NCBI GenBank assembly: GCA_936440205.1
Contig: OW387147.1
Span: 4,340,001-4,404,000 of the forward strand
Direction of reading: 5' to 3'
DNA length: 64,000 nucleotides
From: Lepidonotus clava
Taxonomy: Eukaryota; Annelida; Polychaeta; Phyllodocida; Polynoidae
Part shown: positions 1-12,815 of the stretch, piece by piece
Layout: every line of letters begins with the position of its first letter
How positions within the stretch are numbered: the stretch's first letter is position 1
Notes under the pieces: generated by a model
Told to the model about the DNA's origin: nothing
What the model saw: only the letters and a program-made list of their open reading frames with translations
The model's database searches: none
Made by a program: the position numbers and the translations under genes

Positions 1-378
1 GTTATTTAGTCATGCATTTGAGAAATAGTCTAATGAATAATGATATAGCCTCAGTACAATATCAATAGCTTCTGTTTTCTTTGTGAATTAATTATGTGTG
101 TGGTCCCATCAAGGGATTGCATAGAGATCCATATATGGTAAAATTGTGATAAAGGTTAGAGACAAATCTGCTTCATTTGGCAACATTTTGTCCACTCAAA
201 TTGCTGTCTCCATTAAGCATCATATAGGTCATATGAGACAGATTCTGAAATTGCACAACTAGCCTACAACTAATGGGAATAATGACATATCTAATGATAT
301 GCAAATAAATATGGCCAATATCTGATTAAAGCAGCTAATAGGTAATATTTGCAGTGAGTATTCCCCAGTAAAACAAAC
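1..378. other. Intron 8 of copy A
   Basis: No coding signal. It is similar to 30990-31138 in copy B, including the AT-rich stretch just below exon 8, as expected for a duplicated intron. Confidence 0.6.
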
Positions 379-3300
379 CTCTAAGGTGAAGTTTATTGTT
401 GGCCTGATGAGACCAACACGTTCTCCAAGCCAGCGAAGCGTCTCATTCAAGAATCGGAGGATGGACAGGAAGGCAATCAGAATAACTCCAATGTTTGCTA
501 TTAGGGCAATGGATCCTGATGCTCCAGTAGAGGCAGCCTCCACTATATTCTTGGCTGGACTGAAAATTCAAGAAGGTCAAAGGTATTTTCAGTCAAAATT
601 TGACTGGACGTGACTAGACTGGGCTTGGCACTAAATGAGGAAAAAGAGATCAGTCAGCAGTGGCCCATTGCACAATGGGTTTCCTAGCAACAAAAATAAT
701 ATTATTAACGAAAATAATATTTTCCTAACAACGATCGTTTGGCAACAATTTTTTTCTATATTTAGAATGCCCTCCTTGTTAAGAAAATAGTAGAATTTTC
801 TGTTAATGAATGAGATTGAATTCTGTAAATTGATATAAAAAGGGAAAAAATTAGAGAAAAACCAGTAAAAGTTATAGCTCTTTGGGGGCATTCTAAATAC
901 ACAAAAAAATGGTTGAAAAACCATTCTTTGTTAGGAAAATATCTGCAAATAATTTATTATGCAACAACAAACTGTTTCACTAATAATATTATTTTCATTG
1001 CTAGGAAACCAACCATGGCCCATTGCACAATAGTTTTTCATTGTGAGGATAAAGTTAAGATATCAAAAAGTTTCATTGTTACGATTTTACAAAAATAGCA
1101 AAATCTCTGGTTCTAATGAATGAAATGGAATTCTGTAAATTGATGTAAAAAGGGAAACAATTTTCGTTAATAATATTATTTTCATTGCTAGGAAACCCAA
1201 CGTGCAATTCTATATTTAGAATGCCCTCAAAGAGTTGTAACTTTTATTGGTTTTTCTCTAATGTCTTCTCTTTTTATATCATTTTACAGAATTAAATTCC
1301 ATTCATTAGAACCAGAGACTTTTACTATTTAGCAGGCCACTTTGGCCCATTGCACATCGGGTTTCCTAGCAATGAAAATAATATTATTATTGAAAATTGT
1401 TTCCCTTTTTACATAAATTTACAGAATTCAATTTCATTCATTAGAACCAGAGATTTTGCTATTATTGCAAAATCGAAACTTTTTGATATCTTAACTTGAT
1501 CCTCACACTGAAAAACTATTGTGCAATAGGCCATGGTGGCCCGTTGCACAATGGGTTTCCTAGCAACGAAAATAATATTGTTAGCGAAACAGTTCGTTGT
1601 TTTATAATAAATTATTTGCAGATATTTTCCTAACAAAGAATGGTTTTTCAACCATTTTTTTCTGTATTTAGAATCCCCCTAAAGAGCTGTAGGGTGAAAC
1701 CAAGTTAAGTGTGGACTTTGATCTCTTCAGGATATAAAGGGCTGTAACATTTTCCATTAACATAATTTGATACCATTGTTTGATTTGCTAATTTATCTAT
1801 ATAAAAGTCAATCTTTGCATATAAAATGTATTTTTGTAGAAAATAATTAATTATTGGATATTTGGAGGTAAAAAAGGCCTATACCCAATAAATGCTATGT
1901 AAAAAGGGAGAGTTAAAATTTCATTTTGATTAAAATATGCTTTAACATACCATATGAGCAAAAGAAATGACTTTTGTTACAATCTAAGTATTATTTCTTA
2001 TTAGATGATCATTTTTGCAAATTTATATATATAATTCTTCATACTGATTTAAATAGCTGAAAAGTGTCCACAGAAAAAGGTATCTACAAGACTTTTTCAT
2101 TAAATAAAGGATTTTTATTGAAAACAAGTAGAATATATGATTTTTTAGTGTCAATAATTAGAATTAACCAGGACCTTCCAACAAAAAACTTGAAAATATC
2201 CAAAATGCTACATTATAATGGAAATCCACGGGTGCAAAATGCGAAGTAGACAGTATACCAATTTTCAAGCCAATAGATACATTATTAAGGGTCCTAGAGG
2301 CAAATATGTAGTAAAAAGTATCTACAAGATGGTATCTACAAGACTTTCATTTTAACCCTTTTTATCCTCGATTTGATAACAAAAATTACCATAATGCTAT
2401 TATTATATCAAAATAAAAGGACCTAGAACCGTTGTGCAGTTGCTAAGGGAAGCTTTTATAAAAAATATTGTAAAATTACCTTTATCTTAAGATAAATATT
2501 AAAACGTTAACAACTTATCTTGGAAAAAGTTCCAATTTTGACAATATTCACCATAAGCAAAGGTTTAATATTTATAGTACAAGCTCAAAATTGATAAAGT
2601 TTGTGCCCTTGAAGTTTACGTCTACAGTAGTATAATTTCAGTCTCTCTGCAACTGAATATCCGATTTCAACATTCTAGATATCATCTGAAAGATAATGTT
2701 GTATTCCATAAGGTGCAATACACATCCTTACATTTGCTTAGAAAGCTTATTATTTGTATGCAATTGAATATTATTGACTCACTTTATTTCTATTAGAAAA
2801 AGTTGGGAAAAAATGAACAAAAAAGTTTTTAAAAAGGACCTGATTTGAAATCATTCTAACTTTTTAATGAAAAAACTTAACTTCTAATTTTTTAGAATAA
2901 GTTTGGTCCTTACTTGGATATTTAGGAAATATAATCATTGGTTCAATAACTTGAATTCTATTTTTTTGACTTTTTTAACACTCAAAGTCCACACTTAACG
3001 TGGTTTGAACCTGTAACTTTTACTGTTTTTTCTCTAATTTTTTCCCTTTTTATATAAATTTACAGAATTCAATTTCATTCATTATAACCAGAAATTTCTA
3101 CTATTTTCTTAACAAGGAAAAGTTTCCTTACAAAGAAACATTTCTCTGTTAAGTAAAAGTTCGTTATGCTATCTTTATTTGATCCTCACAAGGAAATTCT
3201 ATTGTGTAACGGGCCACTGTGGCCCATTGCACAATAACAATTGTAATAAGGATAACTTTAAGATAACTTTGCGGTGGTGATCTTTGTTGCAAAATGCCTA

Positions 3301-6300
3301 TATCTTTTTTTCCCTCTGGATCAAATGGAATTCTGTTAATTGATAAAGGGGCACTTTGGGAATAGTGCCTGTAAAGATTACAGGTTATTTACAGTATTCT
3401 AAATAGTTTTATTTTGTGGGTGAAGACATGCAAAAAATGTGCATAACAGCAATCAAATTAACAAGGAAAGGTTACTTGTTACAATCAATTTGAGCTACAA
3501 TTGGTCATTGTGCAAAGGGCCACAGAGAGTGTGCTCCTATGTTTTCAAATATCAAAGGCTGAAACGGAAGCACATTCACTAAAAATACTATCTGAACCCA
3601 TTTTTACCAAACCTCTTTCTACAAGCTATAGCTAAATCCTAAACATGTGCAAGATTTTACTCTCTTATTTCTAGGATTAATAAATATTTCTCTTACTATA
3701 GATCTTCATGAGCATGCAAATGAATATTTCTCTTTAACATTTTATTTGGATAAGATACATACACCTTTTTCGTTCAATGAATGTTTTCAGTACCTCTTCT
3801 CCATGACCTTGACATCAGCTGCTGTGGTCTTTGACTTCTCTGTCTCTGGGTAGAACAATTTGGACATTGCCAGAGCAGCTGGAGCTGACATAACAGAGGC
3901 AGACAGAAGATGGCTTGCTGGAGCCTGAACCAAAAAGTGGCATCTTTGAACATGAGTGTCCTATTAAGGCTCCATAAAGTTATTATGTGATCCAAATACA
4001 AACCCAAAAAGTGGCAGATACATCTTTTTGAAAAGGTGGAGGCATGCTAAAAGGGAATGCCACCTACTTTTACAAAGTTTTAGTTAAAAAAGTGATAAAT
4101 TTGGGCAATGGAAGGGGGATGCCTGCCCCTGCATCCTTCCCTCTAAATCGGCTCTACTGCCAACTCATTAATTTCTTGGAAACCTTTGTGTCTCAGAATT
4201 GTGAATTACTGTTAAGCTTTTGTGAAAAAAACATCTTATTTGTTACCCCAAATTGGACGTAGACACCAAATACAGAGCCAGCAATGGTGCCGAAGCCTCC
4301 TGCCATGACGGCATGCAGCTCTGAGCGTGTCAGTTTGGGGATGAGTGGACGAATCATCAATGGGGCCTCAACCTGAAATACAATACAGATCATCCTTAAG
4401 CCTTAATTATACTAAGTGTTGGGTGCCTGGTCACATTGCCCAATGCGAATGGTTTGCGGTGGGGCCATTTCAAGACTATATTACACTACTAAATGTGTGG
4501 TTAGCACATGTTGGGGGTCACGTTTGGTCGCATTGGGGTCATGTTGGGGTCGCATTGGATCGTGTTGGCATAGTTTTTTTTTACAAACTCGTCTCTAAAA
4601 TAACGCGAAACCCTCGCATGGGCAAACGCGACCCAACGCGAATGGTCCCTGACACATAGTGTAATATGGCCTTTACTGAAATCTGTTGTCAGTGTGTCAT
4701 TCCAGCCACAACTTTGCATCATACATGTGGCGAACAGCAAATTCATGAGTCCTCCCTGTGTTTGTGATTGCCTGTTAGTATTGTACGGTGAAATGTGCAA
4801 AATTACTGAAATCTGAATCAGTGCTTAAGTTGGCCAATTCTACACTAGAATCGGCTGATTTTAGCACTGATCTGTTGGCTTACTTAGTAAATGTCCAGGT
4901 GGGTATGGGGCTTGAATCATCCTGGCTGAACAGATGGCCTATGATAAAAGGAGGCACAATAAGGGGGCACAATAAGGACACTCCAGCTGCTGCAGTGTCA
5001 CCTGAATAATCACTGAGAGCATAGAGTTTAAAGGGCCTGATCTGTTAAATAATGCATATATACTTATCAAATCAGTACCTGGTTATCTTTCATGGATGCT
5101 TGCACCATTCCATTTGAACTTTTTAAATGCCTGGATCTGGAGGCAGAGGAAGACCAGGCCAAGGCCTAGGTCTGAAACTGTTTCTAATTGATCAAAAATA
5201 TATCCGAACAAAAATATGTATACTTATATAAGAAAGGAAATTCTGCTTATGCTTAGAAAAAGTATCAAATTATGCAAGCTCTTTCAATTTTATGTATTCT
5301 AATACATACATCTAAACAAGAGTTTTGATATTATGTGTAAGAAATTCAATCTGTTCAAACCTAGTGCCCAAGGTGCCAGATTTTGATAGATCGAAAACTT
5401 ATTGATCTTCATAACGGATTTTAGCTTCTTTTCTCCAACTCACCATTCCAACAAAGATGTTAGCGGCTGCACTGAGAGACTCCCCTCCAGTGGTACCCAT
5501 GCTGACCTGCATGACCCAGGCCACCTTCTGAATGACCACCTGCATCCAGCCCAGGTAATAGACAATCGAGATGATACACGAAAAAAAGACGATAACTGGC
5601 AACACCTACATGAAAAGTATGGAATATTCGGAAGACAAATAAGGTTCTACAATTTCCATGTAAACATAGAAAACACAGATAGTACAAATTTGTAGAAGCA
5701 AGTAAAGAGACAACACCATTGAAGGTTTCAGAATATCAAGCTATGAATTAGCCTTCATATAAACCTGTCATATGAACATTAAGATTACCATTCATTATAT
5801 AATCACTCCTAGACTGAATGAGAAAAAGTACTGGAACTTTAATCAAAAATCAACTACCTATGTGTTGGACATTGTGTTGCTGATTAAAGAGACTGATCTT
5901 ATAGTCAAGAGTAATAGTCAGGGGCACATACAGGATTTTCAAAAGGGGGGGGGGGACTTCTGTACTGAAAGGCTAAGTACTGAAAATGTGCATTTGTGCA
6001 AACACACACATCATTTCCTCCTCTTTTTGTAGTTAGAGGTTCACCAAAAGGAGGGGGTGGACGGACGGGGGTGTCAGGACCCTCAGTACTGCTCCCTGGA
6101 AATTCAAAATTTTACTATATATTCATAAGGATGAAAAATATTAAATGTTATTCATACAAAACCAATTATCTTACTATGGCAAAGCCCACATTTTCGTCAA
6201 CTAGCCGATTGCCCAATAAAAACCTTGCTCCAGCCTCAGCATGACCGAGGAACTCTTTGACTCTGTCACCAAGCCATTCAAACACCATTCGACCCACGGG

Positions 6301-9300
6301 CCACCTCAGGATGAAAAAGGCAAACACAAACTGCAGTGCCATTCCCCAAACCACAGGGCGCCAGCGGACCTGAAATTTAGTCAAAATGGGTTGAAATGAA
6401 ATTTAAAGCCACTTTCTCATCCACGAAGTTGTCAATATTTCATATGTTGTAATTCTTTTAGAGTTCGCTTAATTCATGACATAACCAATAACGTTGCCCG
6501 ATTATGTTCTAAAATTGCAAAACACATCGCCAGCCATTGCATCATTAGGCTTACATCAGTGGACATTAGCTTAACAACATGAGAACAAGACTGCCCCTTT
6601 AATCAAAATGAGTCTACTGAGTAAATATTATGGCATATAAGGCTGCCACATACAACCTTATATGCCACAATCTTTTAAAATGAGACTGTTTTATAACTGC
6701 GTCTTTTGCTCTAAGGTAGCAGTCTTAAGTTACTTCAGGTTTCTGGTTTATAATTATATTACACTGTGCAACAACTGAGTGCAATTATACATCTTGGCTT
6801 ACTTTATCTTAGAATTTTGAACATTTCGTGCACACATCTTCCACCATATATCTCAACAACTAGCTATAGGCCAACGACTTTACACTCATTCATTCTGTGC
6901 AGGCTGCTATACTCCTGAGATGGTGATTTAATTCTAAAATTGCTAGAGATAAGGGATCACTGTTTAGAACAATTCCATTGATGTTTGGATATATTTTCTC
7001 CATAACTATCATAAATAATTGTGTATCATAACATATCAGATAATGCTTACATCATTTACCCTATATCGGGAAATATAAGAAGTATAAATAACAGTGCTAT
7101 GGGACTTTCCTCTCCTCTCATGTTCTCTGGAGGACCTTCTTCAAGACCTTCATTCATTAGACAGGTTAGACAGATTATTACTTGGTATGATAACTGACTC
7201 TGCCTGCATATTCAAAGGTCTCAGTATACATACCCAGTATTGAATGTTAAATTGTTTTGAAAATACTACGTTTTATTTGTTTTCAACACTACAGATATTG
7301 GAAGAGCTTAACTAGTTTTGTAATGCAGCTTTGATTCAATGTAAGTAAAGCTAGACACACCAAACAAAATTCATGTGCCATGCAATTTTTTTAAACCCAC
7401 ATCTTACCCTTGAGGGGCTGTAAGAGAAGATGAAGAGGACCAAGATGTAGATGCAGATCCCAGAGAGAGATACCAGGTTATTAGCATTCTTTGATACAAC
7501 AGCCACATCATTGATTATCAAACCAATGATCACAAGGCAAATAAGACCAACCAATAACCTGCAAGAAAATTGTAATACTAATAACATTGTTCAGCAACTG
7601 TGGATTTGCTTTTTAAATTCAGTAGTATATATCTAATTGACATGAATGTAATTTTACAGCTAGTTGTCATATTTATGTTGCTGTAATGTACTGCTGTGAT
7701 GTTGCTCTGTGAAGTTATTACAACTCTCTGGTTATGTTCTTCAACCCAAACAGAATGTTTGTATAATGATCTTGTTTGGTTTCATCCTAACCTCACCAAA
7801 ATAGAATGTTACAATAACATTGTGATTTGGTGACGTTTCAACTTCACCATCAATCCTCAACATCAATAACATAATTGTTACATGCCATCTAAGTAAGTAA
7901 TAATCTGACTGAAAAAAGTATGGTTGCAGAACGTTTCTGTTATGTCTCAAGCTGGCTGGGTGGTCCTTTACGTATAAATAATATGCATATAGAAATATTC
8001 AATATTCACCATGAAAGTAATTCATTGTATTTCTCCATCCAGTCTATGCAGGGCTTACATGCTCTAGCAATAGTTTGCCCATACAAGCGCTTGATAACAT
8101 GGATGATCACGAAGAATATAATGAGGCATGTGACCCACAACAAGCGAATGGATCCTTCATCACCAAACTTGTAATGCATTGCTAACCCAAAGTAAACAGC
8201 ATATCCAATAGCCAGCATGCAGTAAAATGCTCTCCAGATGTAACCGTCATGTTCCATGTAGGTGACGCTAACAGCTTCTGTCACCCTCGTGACGAATGCT
8301 ACACAGGCATTTGGGGCTTCTTTTTCTGGCAGTGGTTCTGATATGTACATATTGGAACGTACCCTGACCACATCATCATCTGTGCCACCCTGTAGCAAGA
8401 AGTAATGAGTGAACTATTGGTTCTGAATCAATATTTCCAATTCTCCCAACCACAGATAACTAGTTTTTTGAGTTTTACCTGCAGGTTAGCCTCTAACAAG
8501 GTGCATGCTGGTTAATATCTGACAAAACTTACGGCTTTAGCATAATATGCTATAAACTTTCATTATTGTGTCCTTATTTGCAGATTAACATTTGGAAAAC
8601 CTAGCCATCATTATTTTTGAATAAGTATCTATTTACATAGATTTTTCCAGGATTGTTTGAAAATTCATCCACTGTAAGTAAATGTTAAACAATTATTTGT
8701 GGATTTTCTATAGTTTGCTCAGGGATTTCGTGGTCAAAATTAGACCACAGCTTTGTGTGGTAGGGAGAATTCTTCCCACCATGGATAGCTTATCTACTGC
8801 ACCATGCGTGCAACTAGCCTCGATCAAAACAAAACATCACATGCTTTTTGCTTTAATGGAAAACTAGGTATGAGTATTTTTTTTCAATTTGTATATATAT
8901 ATATATTTATATATGTACTTCCTATTCTTTAGGTTCAATTGAAATTAAACCAATCACAGACAATAATTTGGCAAATAGGCATATATTTCCTAAACATTTC
9001 CTTGTGTTTTTAATCTACAAACAGATCATTGATATAAGAGAAGGAAGATAAGTAAACAGTTAAACCATGACTCATTTAGACCATCCTTTAAGTTTCATAC
9101 CGATTAGGACACTTTGGACCATGCCAATCATGTTTTCTTCTGATTGCCCATCAGTATGGTATATTGAAATATATATGTGTTTGATCTGAATCACCGGGAA
9201 AATCACTGGACAATTCTTAGGGAGATTTCATCAAACATGCATATGTCTATGTACCATGGTGACAGGCGATCTGAGAAAAACCTGATCACAGAGGTCCAAA

Positions 9301-9493
9301 GTTTCCTAGTGGGTATGGGGCTTAAGATTCAGGTGAAGCAGACAGATGACTTCGACCCTAAATAGGCTGTACCTTTCAGGAAGGTTGTAGATCTATGTAC
9401 CTGGTCTGACTGGTATCCTTTGTTTGAATATCCTCGATTTTTCCTTCCCATTCTGGCTGCCCTCTCCTTCTGTATCACGTTTCTTCCCTCCAT
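379..9493 (-). CDS. Concentrative nucleoside transporter, SLC28/CNT family, copy A (exons 1-8, 3' part off window)
   Basis: Sodium-coupled nucleoside importer of the plasma membrane. Exons read on the minus strand: 9401-9493, 8010-8389, 7408-7558, 6175-6369, 5444-5605, 4247-4372, 3794-3924 and 379-559, each bounded by AG/GT splice sites and joining in phase to 473 codons. The start ATG at 9493 gives a short basic cytoplasmic N-terminus (31 aa in exon 1). Exon 2 holds the first membrane helices. Exons 5-6 hold the core with GTTGGES, NIFVGM and VEAPL, which match vertebrate CNT1-3 (GTTATETL, NIFVSQTEAPL). Exon 8 carries VEAASTGA. The four C-terminal exons found in copies B and C should lie beyond position 1. 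Exon lengths and phases are identical to copy B, so this is a tandem duplicate with no visible damage. Introns 7 and 6-5 contain transposons absent from B. Family assignment is secure; the exact orthologue (SLC28A1/2/3) is not resolved. Confidence 0.92.
661..3522. mobile_element. Nest of MITEs with TGGCCCATTGCACAATGG termini in intron 7 of copy A
   Basis: The segment begins TGGCCCATTGCACAATGGG at 661 and ends with the inverted form at 3522. It is flanked on both sides by CAG. The same place in copy B (around 31738) has a single CAG and no insertion, so the outer limits are defined by an empty site. Inside are further head and tail termini (near 1016, 1343, 1521/1536 and 3200/3218), so several copies of one family have been inserted into or beside each other. 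No transposase is present. The 3-bp target duplication fits PIF/Harbinger-type mobilisation. Confidence 0.75.
1691..3011. mobile_element. 1.3-kb TIR element nested inside a MITE
   Basis: The termini AGGGTGAAACC and GGTTTGAACC belong to an inverted repeat of about 30 bp that continues into AAGTGTGGACTTTGA. It interrupts the MITE motif 'aaagagctgtaacttttact', seen whole elsewhere (for example near 1225 and 12635), and TGT is repeated at the junctions. The interior is AT-rich with no recognisable transposase, so it is non-autonomous. Superfamily not recognised. Confidence 0.65.
3523..3793. other. Intron 7 remainder, copy A
   Basis: This stretch aligns with the corresponding intron of copy B (31738-32007). 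No element or gene is seen. Confidence 0.5.
4395..4671. mobile_element. MITE-like insertion in intron 5 of copy A
   Basis: Copy B has a continuous sequence here (catc/tttactg near 32611), while copy A carries about 277 extra bases. Imperfect inverted ends are visible (tatactaagtgttggg against the complement of ccctgacacatagtgta), with GGTCGCATTGG-type repeats inside. Small forward and reverse ORFs in it are incidental. Superfamily unknown. Confidence 0.55.
4672..5443. other. Intron 5 of copy A
   Basis: Non-coding. Partly alignable to 32620-32880 of copy B (for example the ttgtgattgcctgttagta segment). No gene seen. Confidence 0.4.
5918..6101. mobile_element. hAT-like MITE shared by copies A and B (copy A)
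   Basis: The segment starts TCAGGGGCA and runs through G-rich and C-rich arms (AAAGGGGGG and TCAGGACCC). It sits in intron 4 at the same place as 33990-34158 in copy B, whose far end preserves GGATCCGCCCCTGA. Here that far end has been lost. Presence in both paralogues shows insertion before the A/B duplication. Confidence 0.6.
6370..7407. other. Intron 3 of copy A
   Basis: About 1 kb without coding signal. Its outer parts match 34452-34850 in copy B. The middle (about 6600-7180) has no counterpart there and no recognisable element. Confidence 0.4.
7740..7963. mobile_element. Diverged MITE related to the 13.2-kb element, intron 2 of copy A
   Basis: The right part (tatggttgcagaacgtttct followed by gctggctgggt) matches the right end of the element at 13197-14170 (tatggtcgcagaacggttct, cttgcctgggta). 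The site is not occupied by this sequence in copy B. Left limit approximate. Confidence 0.45.
8390..9400. other. Intron 1 of copy A
   Basis: Contains a short (TA)n run at about 8896-8908 and a segment (9170-9400) nearly identical to 38180-38403 in copy B. No gene. Confidence 0.5.
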
Positions 9494-9569
9494 TACCGCT
9501 GGAAATCTTTAGTAAATGGTTACAAAACCATTAAAAACTCACCTGACTTCAAATGATTGCTTTTTATTC

Positions 9570-10080
9570 CTATTATGTATATTATTAAGTAAAATACTGT
9601 GTTGAAATAATCAGGGCAAACATATAAGGTAAATGAAAGCTGTCTCTCATATAAAAATTAAAAGGACTTTTTATTACATTCTGAACACAGATAAGCCAAT
9701 TCAGTATACATCTACATGAAATTTTACCATGAAATTACACAGTGATTCTTCCTGATTTAAGTGCCAAAAACAGCAGTGTAAAACTAAATAAGTCACATTG
9801 ATTTGTTTGACAGTTGCTCCTAAAATTTGTAAAATACAACTTTAAATATTGGCACCAAATAAAAGGAACCAATGTTAAAACCTATCAGCCCAACCTATCA
9901 TGTCCAACCCTATTTTGCCCTAAAATATATCAGTTTGATTGGCTCTCAAATCTGCAAATTCCTTAATTGGTAAGATGATCAAAAATCATAATGTTTTTTC
10001 AGTACTTGGTGATTTAGGAAAACATAATTCTTGGTTATAACAGTAATCCCAAGTTTAGGAGACAACCCTGGGATATACTA
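9570..10080. repeat. Spacer segment upstream of copy A exon 1, duplicated at 59.1 kb
   Basis: Roughly 500 bp that align with 59105-59680, for example 'gaaataatcagggcaaaca' against 'gaaataattagggcaaaca' and shared 'gaacacagataagcc'. It lies just upstream of exon 1 of copy A. It is non-coding and probably part of the ancestral duplicated unit. Confidence 0.65.
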
Positions 10081-10210
10081 TATATATAATATTTGATTAA
10101 AAATCTTTGTTCAAATAACTTTATTTTAATTGTTGATTATTGCTGTTAGGATAAAAGTTTCGTTGTTTAATTGATTTTCGTTGTTATGAAATTCATTGTG
10201 CAATGGGTCA
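10081..10210. mobile_element. Truncated MITE copy ending in CATTGTGCAATGGGTCA
   Basis: The right end at 10210 carries the TGGCCCATTGCACAATGG-type terminus and matches the right end of the copy-B MITE (31560-31655). It is followed by CTG and then by an outward-facing left terminus at 10214. Confidence 0.55.
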
Positions 10211-10213
10211 CTG

Positions 10214-12504
10214 TGGCCCGTTGCACAATACAATTTTGTTGTGAGGATCAAATTAAGATAGCATAATGAACATATGTTTAACAGCGTTTCCTAGTTAAGA
10301 AAACCCCTATACATAACAGCGAACAAAAGCCGTTGCACAATGAATAAAAATATTTTTGCAACAATATATCTTTGTTACGAAAAACTAACAAACTTTACCT
10401 TAATGACCAATTCAAATATAAAACCTTTAGAAAATAGGCGGGAAGACTTTGTTTGCATTGAGAGAAGACAATAAGCTGCAGCTGTCAGTCATCACTCGCA
10501 ATGATGGCACCAATGAAGCTAGAGTGCTACCCCGCATAAACCCTTTCAAGCGGTTTACGCACGCGAAGTTCTTGTCAAGGTACCGTTTACGTAAACCCAC
10601 GGTTAAGAGGCTTGTCAAGACGTATTTTGATGCCGGTTTCTGCTCGACAAGCGGCAGCGGCAAAGGTGGAGGCACACTGTGCCTGAACGTGTGGGGATGC
10701 AAAAACAAGGATTGTTTTATAGAGCCTTTGTAACAGTGCCATCTATGTCCTGAATTAATATATAGATAGTCACAGATATTGTATAACACCTTACCATACA
10801 TTTTATAGTACCTAAATTAATATTAAAGCCACCACAGGGTCTGGCTGTGAGTATTCTATATCAATTATTGTGTGATAGACCATTTGTAACATGGTAATAT
10901 ATATCATGAAATAAATAAAAATATTTAGACTAATATTTTTATTCAGAAAATGTAATATTAGTGTTATAAATCATGGTAAAGATTTATTAATTCAATTAAC
11001 ATCCTATTAAATGATAGCATTTTCCTTATAATGAAAATGTTTTTGTTCCTAAATACGTACATTGCAAACCTTAATTGAGTTATTTACTAGTAATTTCCTC
11101 TCTATAGTAACCATCTTTAAAATAAAGGCATGTTAGAGTTCCATATATTCCACTTAATAACAAAATTAACTAATTTGCTTTCCTCATTAAATATCTCGTT
11201 AGGACAATTTCCTTTTAATTCTTAATTCTTAATTTCAGTTCTGCCTTTCACTGCATTATTTTGCATGTGGGGCAGACTATACAACAGTCGGGGACTTTCA
11301 AGGCATGGACAAGAGCACGGTTTGCGGGGCAGTCCTGGAGGTGGCCAAGTACTTCTACCGGCATCAACAGGACTACATCACTTTCCCCTTCTCTGAAGCC
11401 AAGAGAAATGAAAAAGAGCAAGAGTTCCTTCAAACTTGTGGGCTACCAGACATCTTCGGTGCGATTGATGGTACGCACATAGCCATTGGAAGACCATCCC
11501 TCGAAAAGGAGTACCAATAGGTAAATCGCAAACAGTACCACAGCATCAATGCCATGGTAATTGTCCTTAGAACTAATTTAATAAAAGAGAAAATTCTTAT
11601 TTGTTTTTCTGATAAATCGTTAGACAGTAGTAAATACTTTAAATAATTTAGAATGAAATAGAAATGTTGAGCTCAGTAAAGTTTAAAGGACAGGGGAAAT
11701 CTATCAATCAACTTCTTTCAAATAGATAATAAAAGTCATTATCTTAATTATTGAATACTTAGTTGTGGTATCCGTAATAATTTTCATGTTTTAACCTACA
11801 GGTCGTTTGCGTGGACCCTTGCTAGCCAGGATTGCTGACAGAAGCCAGAATCTTGGGTATCTCCAAGCTAAGTTGTATGGGGGAGGCAGGCGAATTTGGC
11901 AGACATTTCCTGCTGAGTGACAACAGGTAAGAAATCCTAAGGCTCTTAAGAAAAAAAATTTAAACTTATATTTCCATATATAGAAACCTCTAACCTGTCA
12001 ATGAACCATATTAATGATCAATGTCAGAATATCAATTTGTAATTGGACTTGGATATTTATAAAACACAAATATGATAACATACAATCAACCAAAACATTA
12101 ATTTAAAAAAAGTATAGATCCTTGATATAAATCTCTCACCAAAAAGTCTATTTTAAAACGGCGACTTTTGTCTATTTTATTAACCCTCAAAGAGACTTTT
12201 TGTTCGTGCCGGTCATGAACGTCAGGCGACTCGCCGACTGGGACTGGCAGTGCCTGTCGTGAGTCGTTGTTGAGAACACCTTCCGCACCTTTAAACAGCG
12301 TTTCAGGTAAACATACCAACTACACTAAAATAAAAAATAACCGTTAAGATAAACAACTTGGGTTACAATTATAAATACCTTAACTAAGCAGCTACCAAAT
12401 ATAAACCTTAAAGTTCAAGGTCTTTACACACTATCATCTTTACACACTGTCATCACATGTGTTTAAAGTTATCTTAAAGTTTTAGCCCAACAATAAGTGG
12501 TATG
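10214..12504 (+). mobile_element. PIF/Harbinger-type DNA transposon relic
   Basis: The left end TGGCCCGTTGCACAATAC at 10214 is the same terminus used by the MITEs in this window. Its first ~60 bp align with the inverted right end at 12815. Between them lie remains of a Harbinger transposase (10449-12309). The right limit is uncertain, because the terminus at 12815 also belongs to a MITE (12505-12815) with its own ATG target duplication. Confidence 0.6.
10449..12309 (+). pseudogene. PIF/Harbinger DDE transposase, degenerate
   Basis: Four blocks on the plus strand. First, 10449-10733: RINPFKRFTHAKFLSRYRLR, resembling the N-terminal region of Harbinger transposases. Second, about 11237-11577: the STVCGAVLEVAKYF helix region and GAIDGTHIAI with the first catalytic Asp, then VNRKQYHSINAM, interrupted by an in-frame TAG at 11518. 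Third, about 11801-11930: a weak block ending in HFLLSD, the likely second Asp. Fourth, about 12255-12309: VVENTFRTFKQRFR, carrying the catalytic Glu. The blocks are separated by AT-rich sequence, which could be introns or decay. The stop and damage in the third block indicate a non-functional copy. The family is clear from the DGTHI and ENTF motifs. Confidence 0.8.
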
Positions 12505-12815
12505 TGGCCCATTGCACAATGAGTTTCATAACAACAAAATTAATTTTCTTAGCAATACCTATCGTTGTTACGTTTATTGTAACAACGGCCGTTTTGACAC
12601 AATTTTTTTCTATATTTAGAATGCCCTCAAAGAGCTCTAACTTTTACTGATTTTTTTCTAATTTGTTCCCTTCATATATCAATTTACAGAGTTCAATTTC
12701 ATTCATTAGAACCAGAGATTTTTGTAAACAACGAAAGTTTTCATAACAACGAACATGTTCGTTATGCTATCGTTAAATTTACCATCACAATTAAATTCCA
12801 TTGTGCAATGGGCCA
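12505..12815. mobile_element. MITE, 311 bp, TGGCCCATTGCACAATG termini, ATG target duplication
   Basis: Left end TGGCCCATTGCACAATGAG at 12505 and inverted right end at 12815, flanked by ATG on both sides. Size and internal motifs match the copy at 31348-31655. It ends immediately after the Harbinger relic. Confidence 0.75.
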
